Below, piece by piece: positions 56,940 through 64,000 of a stretch of DNA of 64,000 nucleotides. The stretch comes from Aureimonas jatrophae (GTDB lineage: Bacteria; Pseudomonadota; Alphaproteobacteria; Rhizobiales; Rhizobiaceae). The first letter of the stretch is position 1; each line of letters opens with the position of its first letter. The stretch is taken from contig NZ_FNIT01000001.1 of assembly GCF_900104035.1 (NCBI RefSeq), positions 559,262-623,261 of the forward strand, in the 5' to 3' direction. The notes beneath the pieces were generated by a model. That model saw nothing but the letters and a program-made list of their open reading frames with translations, did no database searches and had not been told where the DNA came from. Made by a program: the position numbers and the translations under genes.

Positions 56940-57344
56940 TTATCGTCCGCGCCAGGCGTCCGGCACGTGCACCGGCCAACGGCGCGGCAGCACGGCCACG
57001 ATGTCGAAGCGCAACGAGATGCGCGCATGGTCAGGCCGGCGCGTCAGCCACAGATCGGCGGCCGCCGCGATGCGGCGCTGCGAGGTGGCGCTCACCGCCT
57101 CCATCGCCGCTTCCAGCGTCGGGCGCGCCTTGACCTCGACGATCGCCACGAGGTCGCCGCGCCGCGCGATCAGGTCGATCTCGCCGAGCTTGGTGCGGTG
57201 GCGCACGGCCAGGATGCGGTAGCCCTTGAGGCGCAGGGCCCAGGCCGCGCGCCATTCCGCCCAGTGGCCGCGTCGCTCCGCCGCGCGCCGCCCCGCCATG
57301 CCGGTCTTGTTGTCGCCGCTGGTCTTCGGACTTGTCGTCCGCAT
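56940..57344 (-). CDS. yraN: YraN/UPF0102 endonuclease-fold protein
   Basis: A 134-residue protein of the UPF0102 family with a restriction-endonuclease-like fold: [49 protein letters not shown] shows the conserved E, D and ExK residues. The gene order rsmI-yraN is widely conserved; the exact function is not established, though some family members act in DNA processing. Start ATG 57344. Confidence 0.92.
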   Translation of the reverse strand: MRTTSPKTSGDNKTGMAGRRAAERRGHWAEWRAAWALRLKGYRILAVRHRTKLGEIDLIARRGDLVAIVEVKARPTLEAAMEAVSATSQRRIAAAADLWLTRRPDHARISLRFDIVAVLPRRWPVHVPDAWRGR

Positions 57345-57425
57345 CGCCTCGTCGCCTCCCCGCCACGATCGCGGATCGCAGCATGGACCGGATGCGTGCG
57401 CGCTTCAACCGAGCACGGCCACGCC

Positions 57426-58355
57426 TCAGCGCTTCTGGCCGCGCATCTCCAGCGCCCGGGCGTAAAGGTCGCGGCGCGCCAGGCCCGTCAGCCGCGACGC
57501 TTCCGCCGCCGCCTGCGCCGGCTTCATCTCGGCGAGCAGCCCGCGCAGGATCGCATCCGCCTCCGCCGCGTCCGCCGGTCCCGTCACGTCCGGCGGCGCC
57601 ACGCAGACCACGATCTCGCCGCGCACGCGCTCCTGTGCGCCGAACGCCGCCGCCAGTTCGCTCAACGTCCCGCGCGTCACCGTCTCGTGCAGCTTGGTCA
57701 ACTCGCGGCACACCGCCGCCCGCCGTCCCTCGCCCAGAACCGCCGCCATGTCGGCCAGGCTCTCCGCGATGCGATGCGGCGCCTCGAAGAAGAGGAGCGT
57801 GCCGGGAACCCGCGACACCTCTTCCAGCCGCCCGCGCCGCGCCGTCTCCTTGACCGGCAGGAACCCCGCGAAGAAGAAGCTGTCGGACGGCAGGCCTGAC
57901 GCCACCAGCGCCGCCAGCGGTGCGGACGCGCCCGGCACCGGCACGACGGGAAGCCCGCGCGCGCCCGCCTCCACCGCCAGCCGAAACCCCGGATCCGATA
58001 CCGACGGCGTGCCCGCATCCGTCACCACCGCGACCGAGCGCCCGGCCTCCAGATCCGCCAGAAGCCCTTCGGAAGCCTCACCGCCGCTATGCTCGTGGTA
58101 GCTCGTCATGGCGCGCCGGATGCCGTAGCGCGCCAGTAGCTTGCCCGTCACCCGCGTGTCCTCGCAGGCCAGCCGGTCCGCCGCCGCGATCACGTCCAGC
58201 GCCCGCAAGCTCACGTCCGACAGGTTCCCGATCGGCGTCGCCACCAGATACAGGCCCGCCTCCGGCCGCCGCGCGCGCATCACCACGCCGCGCAGCGTGA
58301 AGGTCCCCGGCTCGCCGGGCGCGGGATCGTCGGCGTCGGGGGGCTCGATGGTCAT
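57426..58355 (-). CDS. rsmI: 16S rRNA (cytidine-1402-2'-O)-methyltransferase
   Basis: A 309-residue SAM-dependent methyltransferase of the tetrapyrrole-methylase fold. Motifs: [80 protein letters not shown] and [17 protein letters not shown]. Modifies C1402 in the ribosomal decoding centre together with RsmH. Upstream of yraN, 81 bp apart. Confidence 0.95.
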   Translation of the reverse strand: MTIEPPDADDPAPGEPGTFTLRGVVMRARRPEAGLYLVATPIGNLSDVSLRALDVIAAADRLACEDTRVTGKLLARYGIRRAMTSYHEHSGGEASEGLLADLEAGRSVAVVTDAGTPSVSDPGFRLAVEAGARGLPVVPVPGASAPLAALVASGLPSDSFFFAGFLPVKETARRGRLEEVSRVPGTLLFFEAPHRIAESLADMAAVLGEGRRAAVCRELTKLHETVTRGTLSELAAAFGAQERVRGEIVVCVAPPDVTGPADAAEADAILRGLLAEMKPAQAAAEASRLTGLARRDLYARALEMRGQKR

Positions 58356-58364
58356 GGGAACCGG

Positions 58365-58543
58365 CGGGGCTGCCGCCCCGGTCCCCGCCCGGGAACGAAT
58401 TCCCGGACCCTTCTACTCGTTTGGACAGCCTTTTCCATTGGGAGATGGGCCAGGGGCCCATCTCCCAATGGAACACTCTTCGAGCGGGGAGGGGTCCAGG
58501 GGAAATCATCTCCCCTGGCAGGGGTTTGGGGGTGGAGCCCCCA
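58365..58543. repeat. Cluster of five palindromic hairpins (REP/BIME-like) between hemW and rsmI
   Basis: Successive inverted repeats occupy most of this gap: 58365-58380 (CGGGGC/GCCCCG), 58389-58406 (CCGGGAA/TTCCCGG), 58433-58473 (19-bp perfect arms TTCCATTGGGAGATGGGCC, three-base loop), 58496-58518 (CCAGGGGA/TCCCCTGG) and 58527-58543 (TGGGGG/CCCCCA). GGGGG-type hairpins in intergenic DNA are common extragenic repeats in GC-rich alphaproteobacteria. The set may also terminate or stabilise the hemW-rsmI message. Confidence 0.75.
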
Positions 58544-58566
58544 TTGTCCCAGGGCTGCGATGCCCC

Positions 58567-59766
58567 TCACGCGAGGTCCGCGACCAGCGCGTCGAGCACC
58601 ATCATGCCGGCGGGGGTGGCGCGGATGCGGTCGGGGCCGAGGCGCTGGAGGAGGCCGTGGCCGGCGAGGTCGCGCTCGGTCTGGCGGTCGATGTCGCGGC
58701 CCGAGAGGGCGCGCCAGCGTTTGAGATCGATGCCCTCGGCGAGGCGCAGGCCCATGAGCATGAGCTCGTCGGCCTGCTCCTGGGGCTCGAGGGGCGTGTC
58801 CTCGACGTGACCCTCGTCCCAGTCCTCGACCATCTTGAGCCAGGTTTCGGGATGCTTCTCGTTGGCGACCGCGTGGCGGGCGCCGTCCGGGCCCGGCAGG
58901 CGGGCGTGGGCGCCGGGCCCGATGCCGGCATAGAGGCCGTAGCGCCAGTAGGTGAGGTTGTGGCGCGATTCCGCGCCCGGCACGGCGTGGTTCGAGATCT
59001 CGTAGGCAGGCATGCCGTGGAAGGCGGTGAGCTGCTGCGTCGCCTCGTAGAGGTCGGCGGAGAGTTCGCCGTCGGGAACCTGGAGCTTGCCGGCCTTGTG
59101 GAGCGCGTGGAAGGCGGTGCCTTCCTCGATGGTCAGCTGGTAGAGCGACAGGTGGTCGGCGGCCAGGCCGATGGCCTGCGCGAGCTCGGCCTCCCAGGCC
59201 ATGACGCTCTGGCCGGGGCGGGCATAGATGAGGTCGAAGGAGAGGCGCGGGAAGATCTCTCGCGCGAGCTCGATGGCGCCGAGCGCCTGGCCGACGTCGT
59301 GCAGGCGGCCGAGGCGGCGAAGGTCTGCGTCGTTGAGGGCCTGGACGCCGAGCGAGACGCGGTTGACGCCGGCCGCGCGGTAGCCGCGGAAGCGCTCCGC
59401 CTCGACCGAGGAAGGGTTGGCCTCGAGCGTGATCTCCGCGCCGTTGGCGACCGTCCACTGTGCGGCGACGGCCTCGAGGATGGCCGAGACGGTGCCGGGT
59501 TCCATCAGCGAGGGCGTGCCGCCGCCGAGGAAGATCGAGGAAACGGTGAGGCCGCGCGTGCGCGATCCTTGCGTCGCGATCTCGCGGCGGAAGGCCTCGA
59601 CGAAGCGGGTCTGGTCGACGGGCTCGCGGCGCACGTGGCTGTTGAAGTCGCAGTACGGGCACTTGGCCGCGCAGAAGGGCCAATGGAGGTAGACGCCGAA
59701 GCCGGGATCGCCGGCGGGCGGCGCGAAGGGCTGGAGCGGGACCGGGGCGCGGGCGAGCAGGGTCAT
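58567..59766 (-). CDS. hemW: HemW, radical SAM heme chaperone
   Basis: A 399-residue protein, formerly confused with coproporphyrinogen oxidase HemN. The radical SAM cluster is FCAAKCPYCDFNS (C32, C36, C39). Further blocks: IFLGGGTPSLMEPGTV, EITLEANPSS, RVSLGVQALNDADLRRLGR, HLSLYQLTIEEGTAF and a C-terminal HemN_C-like region ending MMVLDALVADLA. It uses the CxxxCxxC cluster without the extra HemN cysteine, which supports HemW, a heme chaperone for membrane proteins. Downstream of rdgB by 8 bp. Confidence 0.94.
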   Translation of the reverse strand: MTLLARAPVPLQPFAPPAGDPGFGVYLHWPFCAAKCPYCDFNSHVRREPVDQTRFVEAFRREIATQGSRTRGLTVSSIFLGGGTPSLMEPGTVSAILEAVAAQWTVANGAEITLEANPSSVEAERFRGYRAAGVNRVSLGVQALNDADLRRLGRLHDVGQALGAIELAREIFPRLSFDLIYARPGQSVMAWEAELAQAIGLAADHLSLYQLTIEEGTAFHALHKAGKLQVPDGELSADLYEATQQLTAFHGMPAYEISNHAVPGAESRHNLTYWRYGLYAGIGPGAHARLPGPDGARHAVANEKHPETWLKMVEDWDEGHVEDTPLEPQEQADELMLMGLRLAEGIDLKRWRALSGRDIDRQTERDLAGHGLLQRLGPDRIRATPAGMMVLDALVADLA

Positions 59767-59774
59767 GGCGGGAC

Positions 59775-60449
59775 CTATCTGACCCCGAGCGCGCGGGCCG
59801 CGAACAATTGGAAGGCGCGGGCGCGGTGCGAGAGGGCGGTGTCTTGTCCGGGACGCCAGCCGTGCTTCTCGTCGGACGACATCTCGCCGAAGGTGCGCGT
59901 CTCGCCTGCCGGCAGGAAGAGCGGATCGTAGCCGAAGCCCAAGGCACCGCGCGGCGGCCAGACCACGGTGCCCTCGATCTCGCCGCGAAAGAACTCGGTC
60001 TCGCCGGTGGGAGCGGCGAGGCACAGGACCGCGACGAAGCGTGCGGTGCGGCGCTCGGGCGCGGCGGCGCCGGCCGCCTGGAGCTTCTCCTCGACCTGGC
60101 GCATGGCCATGGTGAAGTCCTTGGCGGGCCCCGCCCAGCGCGCCGAATAGATGCCGGGATCGCCGCCCAGCGCGTCGACCGCGAGGCCGGAATCGTCCGA
60201 CAGCGCCAGGAGGCCGGTGGCGCGCGCGGCCGCCAGCGCCTTGATCGCGGCGTTCTCCTCGAACGTGCCGCCGGTCTCGTCGGGCTCGGGCAGGCCCTTG
60301 TCGGCGGCCGACACGACCTCGAAGCCGACCGGCGCGAGGAGCTCCCGGAATTCCCGGATCTTGCTCTCGTTGTGGCTCGCCACCAGAAGCGGGCCGTTGG
60401 CGGGATCGAGGCGGAGCGTTGAGCCTTGGGTCGTCGAGCTTGGGGTCAT
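59775..60449 (-). CDS. rdgB: Non-canonical purine NTP pyrophosphatase (RdgB/HAM1)
   Basis: A 224-residue enzyme removing ITP, XTP and dITP from the nucleotide pool. Motifs: [18 protein letters not shown] (substrate Ser/Lys), [46 protein letters not shown] and [23 protein letters not shown]. Member of the rph-rdgB-hemW operon. Start ATG 60449. Confidence 0.96.
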   Translation of the reverse strand: MTPSSTTQGSTLRLDPANGPLLVASHNESKIREFRELLAPVGFEVVSAADKGLPEPDETGGTFEENAAIKALAAARATGLLALSDDSGLAVDALGGDPGIYSARWAGPAKDFTMAMRQVEEKLQAAGAAAPERRTARFVAVLCLAAPTGETEFFRGEIEGTVVWPPRGALGFGYDPLFLPAGETRTFGEMSSDEKHGWRPGQDTALSHRARAFQLFAARALGVR

Positions 60450-60479
60450 GGCGAATCCGAACGGGCGCTGATCTGAGGG

Positions 60480-61223
60480 TTAGCGGCCGGAGCCGACCTG
60501 CGGCTGACCTTCGAGCACGGTGCGCTGACGCTCCACGAGCTGACCGATGCCGTGGCGCGCCAGGCGCATGAGCTCGGCGAGCTCGGCCTCCGAGAAGGGC
60601 TCGCCCTCGGCCGTGCCCTGGATCTCCACGATGCCGCCGCGCCCCGTCATCACGAAGTTGGCGTCGGTGCCGGCCGCCGAGTCCTCGAGATAGTCGAGAT
60701 CGAGAACGGGGGTGCCGTCATGGATGCCGCAGCTGATCGCGGCCACGTGGTCGCGGATCACCTTGTCGCGCACCACCATGCCGCGCGTCTCCATCCAGGA
60801 GAGGCAGTCCGAGAGCGCCACGAAGGCCCCGGTGATCGAGGCCGTGCGCGTGCCGCCGTCGGCCTGGATCACGTCGCAGTCCACCGTGATCTGGCGCTCG
60901 CCGAGCGCCTTGAGGTCCACCACGGCGCGGAGGCTCCGACCGACGAGGCGCTGGATCTCCTGCGTGCGGCCCGACTGCTTTCCCGAAGCGGCCTCGCGGC
61001 GCATGCGCTCGCCGGTGGCGCGAGGCAGCATGCCGTATTCCGCCGTCACCCATCCCTTGCCGGCGCCCTTCAGCCAGCCCGGCACGCGCTCCTCCAGGCT
61101 CGCCGTGCACAGGACGTGCGTGTCGCCGAAGCGCACGAGGCACGAGCCTTCCGCGTGGCGCGAGACGCCGCGCTCCAGGGAAACCGCTCGCAACTCGTCG
61201 TTCTGGCGCCGGGATGGCCGCAT
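60480..61223 (-). CDS. rph: Ribonuclease PH
   Basis: A 247-residue phosphorolytic 3'-5' exoribonuclease that trims tRNA 3' ends. It starts [27 protein letters not shown] and continues with [70 protein letters not shown] and [32 protein letters not shown], all family hallmarks. ATG 61223 is the family start; a longer frame to 61469 enters the hrcA promoter region and is rejected. Divergent from hrcA. Confidence 0.96.
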   Translation of the reverse strand: MRPSRRQNDELRAVSLERGVSRHAEGSCLVRFGDTHVLCTASLEERVPGWLKGAGKGWVTAEYGMLPRATGERMRREAASGKQSGRTQEIQRLVGRSLRAVVDLKALGERQITVDCDVIQADGGTRTASITGAFVALSDCLSWMETRGMVVRDKVIRDHVAAISCGIHDGTPVLDLDYLEDSAAGTDANFVMTGRGGIVEIQGTAEGEPFSEAELAELMRLARHGIGQLVERQRTVLEGQPQVGSGR

Positions 61224-61321
61224 GGGGAAGGTCCGCTTGGCTGATGAGGATGAGCGGCTTTTAGACGGCCCCTTTCGGCACCGCAAAGCAATTCGGCGGG
61301 ACGCGCGCGGGCCGTTCCGCT

Positions 61322-61349
61322 TTGCGAGCGTCGCACCCGATCGTATATG
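61322..61349 (+). promoter_or_regulatory. Possible hrcA promoter giving a leaderless or very short-leader transcript
   Basis: TTGCGA (61322-61327), a 16-bp spacer and TATATG (61344-61349), with the hrcA ATG 8 bp further on at 61357. If used, transcription would begin at or beside the start codon. Both boxes match the sigma-70 consensus at 4 of 6 positions. No CIRCE element was found. Confidence 0.35.
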
Positions 61350-61356
61350 AGACGGC

Positions 61357-62478
61357 ATGAAGCCGCTCAACGCCGCGTCCCCGCTCGACCTGATCCACGG
61401 CCGCGCCGCCTCGGCGGGCGCGGGGCTGGACGAGCGCTCGCGCGACATCTTCCGTTTGATCGTCGACACCTACCTGGACAGCGGCGAGCCGGTGGGCTCG
61501 CGCAACCTGTCGAAGCTCCTCGCCTCGCAGCTCTCGCCGGCCTCGATCCGCAACGTCATGTCGGATCTGGAAGCGCTAGGGCTGATCTATGCGCCCCATG
61601 TGAGTGCCGGGCGCCTGCCGACCGAGCTCGGCCTGCGCTTCTTCGTGGACGCCTTTCTGGAAGTGGGCGACGTGCCCGAGCGCGAGCGCGCCGAGATCGA
61701 GGAGAAGATCCGCGACATGGGCGAGCGCCGCCCGGTGAACGCGCTGCTCACCGAGGCCTCGCAGCTCCTGTCGGGCCTGTCGCGCGGGGCGGGCATCGTG
61801 ATCGCGGCGAAAAGCGACCCGCGGCTCAAGCACATCGAGTTCGTGCGGCTCGACGCGCGCCGTGCGCTGGTGGTGCTGGTGGACGAGAGCGGCGAGGTCG
61901 AGAACCGCGTCCTGGAGCTGCCCGCCGGCATCGCCGCCTCGCAGCTTGTTGAGGCCGCCAACTTCCTGAACGCCCATGTGGTGGGGCGCACGCTCGCCGA
62001 GGCGAGAAGCCGCGTCGACGCCCTGCGCGAGGAGACGGCGCGCGCGCTCGACGCCCTGTCGCGCCAGCTCGTCGACCAGGGGCTGGCCGTGTGGTCGGGC
62101 GAGGGCAGCTCGGAGCCCTCGCGTCTCATCGTGCGCGGCCGGGCGAACCTTCTGGAGAACGTGTCCGAGGCCGCCGACCTCGACCGGTTGCGCCATCTCT
62201 TCGACGATCTGGAATCCAAGTCCTCGATCGTGGAGCTGATCGACCTCGCGGAAGCGGGCAACGGGGTGCGCATCTTCATCGGCTCGGAGAACAAGCTCTT
62301 CTCCTTGTCCGGCTCGTCGCTGGTCATCGCCCCTTATTCCGACGCCGACCAGCGCGTGGTGGGCGCGGTCGGCGTGATCGGCCCGACGCGCCTCAACTAC
62401 CGGCGCATCGTGCCGATGGTGGACTACACGGCGCGCCTCGTGTCGCGGCTTCTGGCGGGCACCGCGCGTCGACCCTGA
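61357..62478 (+). CDS. hrcA: Heat-inducible transcription repressor HrcA
   Basis: A 373-residue repressor of class I heat-shock genes (groESL, often dnaK) that needs GroEL to stay active. The N-terminal winged helix is [32 protein letters not shown] and [40 protein letters not shown]; the GAF-like domain follows, with [23 protein letters not shown] and [28 protein letters not shown] at the C-terminus. Divergent from rph and followed by grpE, the standard Rhizobiales order. Confidence 0.96.
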   Translation: MKPLNAASPLDLIHGRAASAGAGLDERSRDIFRLIVDTYLDSGEPVGSRNLSKLLASQLSPASIRNVMSDLEALGLIYAPHVSAGRLPTELGLRFFVDAFLEVGDVPERERAEIEEKIRDMGERRPVNALLTEASQLLSGLSRGAGIVIAAKSDPRLKHIEFVRLDARRALVVLVDESGEVENRVLELPAGIAASQLVEAANFLNAHVVGRTLAEARSRVDALREETARALDALSRQLVDQGLAVWSGEGSSEPSRLIVRGRANLLENVSEAADLDRLRHLFDDLESKSSIVELIDLAEAGNGVRIFIGSENKLFSLSGSSLVIAPYSDADQRVVGAVGVIGPTRLNYRRIVPMVDYTARLVSRLLAGTARRP

Positions 62479-62626
62479 CGCGCGTCCGTCGCCATGATCC
62501 AGCCTTGATTTCGGTGGGGTCGCATTCGATATGCGGCCCGACATGCGTTTTTGGAGCGGCAGGGGTCGGCCCGCCATGCGGGCGGCCTCCGCCTTTGCGT
62601 CCGTCAGTGAAGGAGCATTCCCACCC

Positions 62627-63367
62627 ATGACCAGCGATACGCAGCGCGACGAGACCGTCCAGCAGCCCACCGGCGCCTCGGAGGGCGCGGCCTTCTTCAA
62701 GGGTTCGGGGGTGGCGGGCGCGGCCGGCGGCGCGCCGGGGCAGTCGTCGCAAGCTTCCGAGGGCGACACGGTGCCGACCGGCGGCGAGGCTTCGGCCGAG
62801 ACGCCGAGCCAGGCCGGCGCCCTGTCGCAGCGCCTTCTGGAGATGGAAGGCGAGAACGCCGAACTGCGCGACCGCATGATGCGGCTCGCCGCCGACATGG
62901 AGAACCTACGCCGGCGCACCGAGCGCGAGATCAAGGACGCGCGCCAGTTCGCGGTCGCCAACTTCGCGCGCGACATGCTGGCCGTGTCCGACAACCTCGC
63001 CCGCGCCATCCAGGCCCTGCCGGAGGGTGCGCGCGAGTCGGGCGACGCCGGCTTCTCGGCCCTGGTGGAGGGCGTCGAGATGACGGGTCGCGCCATGCTG
63101 TCGACGCTGGAGCGCCACGGCGTGCGCAAGCTCGAGCCCGAGGGCCAGCGCTTCGATCCGAACTTCCATCAGGCGATGTTCGAGGTGCCCAATCCCGACC
63201 TGCCCAACAACACCGTGGTGCAGGTGGTCCAGGACGGCTACGCCATCGGCGAGCGCGTCCTGCGCCCGGCCATGGTGGGCGTCGCGAAGGGCGGCCCGAA
63301 GGCCGCGCCCGCGGGCGAGACCCCCGCGAAGCCCGGCGTGCCCGACGAGAGCACCAAGGACGCCTGA
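62627..63367 (+). CDS. grpE: GrpE nucleotide-exchange factor
   Basis: A 246-residue dimeric co-chaperone of DnaK. The N-terminal ~65 residues are low-complexity and disordered (Gly/Ser/Thr/Gln-rich, longer than in E. coli GrpE). A long helical coiled coil follows ([40 protein letters not shown]), then the beta-wing domain ([48 protein letters not shown]). Start ATG 62627 with GAAGGAG about 10 bp upstream. Acts as a thermosensor of the DnaK cycle. Confidence 0.96.
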   Translation: MTSDTQRDETVQQPTGASEGAAFFKGSGVAGAAGGAPGQSSQASEGDTVPTGGEASAETPSQAGALSQRLLEMEGENAELRDRMMRLAADMENLRRRTEREIKDARQFAVANFARDMLAVSDNLARAIQALPEGARESGDAGFSALVEGVEMTGRAMLSTLERHGVRKLEPEGQRFDPNFHQAMFEVPNPDLPNNTVVQVVQDGYAIGERVLRPAMVGVAKGGPKAAPAGETPAKPGVPDESTKDA

Positions 63368-63385
63368 GGCGTCCTGGCCGCCCGA

Positions 63386-64000
63386 TCAGAAGCGCGGCGG
63401 GGTCGCTCCCGCCGCGCGATAGGCGGCGCGCACCGTGTTGGCCATGAGCATGGCCACCGTCATCGGGCCGACGCCGCCGGGCACCGGCGTCACGAAGCCG
63501 GCTACGGCCTCCGCCTCGCCATACCGCACGTCGCCCACGAGCCGCGTCTTGCCCTCGCCGCGCTCGGGCGCGTCGATCCGGTTGATGCCGACGTCGATCA
63601 CCACCGCGCCGGGCTTCACGGCGTCCGCTCCCAGCATCTCCGGGCGCCCGACCGCCGCCACCAGGATGTCGGCGGTCCGGCACAACGCGTCGAGGTCGCG
63701 CGTGCGCGAGTGGGCGACGGTCACCGTGGCGTCGGAGCTCAGCAAGAGCTGCGCCATCGGCTTGCCCACGAGGTTGGAGCGGCCCACCACGACGGCAACG
63801 AGCCCCGACAGGTTCTCGCCGATCGCCTCGCGGATGAGCCGCATCGACCCCGCCGGCGTGCAGGGCACCATGGCGTCCGCGATCTGGCCGGAGGCGAGGC
63901 GTCCCGCGTTCACCAGCGTCAAGCCGTCGACGTCCTTGTCGGGGTGGATGCGGTTCACGACGCGCGCGGCATCGAGCCCCTTGGGAAGCGGCAGCTGCTG
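63386..64000 (-). CDS. folD: Methylenetetrahydrofolate dehydrogenase/cyclohydrolase, C-terminal part (gene continues past the right edge)
   Basis: The bifunctional folate enzyme that interconverts 5,10-methylene- and 10-formyl-tetrahydrofolate with NADP. The visible 204 residues begin with [19 protein letters not shown] at the window edge and contain [43 protein letters not shown] and [15 protein letters not shown], ending with [20 protein letters not shown]. The N-terminal third with the catalytic Lys lies outside. It is convergent with grpE, 18 bp apart. Confidence 0.95.
   Translation of the reverse strand, partial: QQLPLPKGLDAARVVNRIHPDKDVDGLTLVNAGRLASGQIADAMVPCTPAGSMRLIREAIGENLSGLVAVVVGRSNLVGKPMAQLLLSSDATVTVAHSRTRDLDALCRTADILVAAVGRPEMLGADAVKPGAVVIDVGINRIDAPERGEGKTRLVGDVRYGEAEAVAGFVTPVPGGVGPMTVAMLMANTVRAAYRAAGATPPRF

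Noticed and set aside
61224-61356. CIRCE element at hrcA
   Set aside because: No TTAGCACTC-N9-GAGTGCTAA-like repeat here or before grpE.

Overview
This is a GC-rich chromosomal segment of an alphaproteobacterium, most probably a member of the Hyphomicrobiales (Rhizobiales). The inference rests on the rph / hrcA-grpE divergent block flanked by rdgB, hemW, rsmI, yraN, gshB and folD, on an Atu4866-family protein beside a short-chain dehydrogenase and a LysR regulator, on TctABC and dipeptide-type transport systems, and on an alphaproteobacterial-type porin. An Aurantimonadaceae-like host would fit but is not demonstrated. Coding density is high. Many genes start with TTG or GTG overlapping the previous stop codon, so translational coupling is widespread.

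Region 1 (1-6.8 kb): the 3' end of a porin with its terminator, lepA, a YeeE/YedE sulfur-compound transporter, a YcaQ-type winged-helix DNA glycosylase homologue and an RsuA/RluB-type pseudouridine synthase. Region 2 (6.9-16.3 kb): one catabolic module made of a dipeptide/opine-type ABC importer (binding protein, two permeases, two ATPases), a cog3964 amidohydrolase, a RidA-family protein, an IclR regulator and a SelA-like PLP enzyme. Its substrate cannot be read from sequence. Region 3 (16.3-24 kb): CHAD and CYTH proteins, an acyltransferase-3, a secreted protein, ilvD, and a three-gene phospholipid cluster (CDP-alcohol transferase, PlsC-type acyltransferase, CdsA-type protein).

Region 4 (24.2-27.1 kb) is the accessory part. 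A truncated ilvD fragment, fused to a copy of the ilvD leader, precedes a compact toxin module: a DUF4123 adaptor, a 168-residue EndoU-type ribonuclease toxin and a 78-residue putative immunity protein, all coupled by 4-bp overlaps. A second, diverged copy of the putative immunity gene lies about 2 kb upstream, with an unknown 110-residue ORF in between. No T6SS structural genes are in the window, so this looks like an orphan effector-immunity island. It is the best candidate here for a new system.

Region 5 (27.1-45.6 kb): TctCBA tricarboxylate transporter, gamma-glutamyltransferase family protein, type II dehydroquinase, a BadF-type sugar kinase, glutathione-dependent formaldehyde oxidation (frmA, an ElaA-type GNAT, fghA), gnd, a soluble aldose dehydrogenase, ethanolamine ammonia-lyase (eutBC), an SPL-like radical SAM protein, SRAP/YedK, a phosphoesterase, and a string of small genes ending in a polysaccharide-deacetylase-like protein that lacks its usual Asp-Asp. 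Region 6 (45.6-54 kb): an M24 peptidase, an Old Yellow Enzyme homologue divergent from an HxlR regulator with clear palindromic sites between them, LysR / Atu4866 / SDR genes, nth, a roughly 600-bp gene-poor stretch, and the YifB/ComM ATPase. Region 7 (54-64 kb): core housekeeping genes, gshB, a lipoprotein gene, yraN, rsmI, a hairpin-rich intergenic block, hemW, rdgB, rph, hrcA, grpE, and folD running off the right edge. No tRNA, rRNA, CRISPR array or intact insertion sequence was seen.
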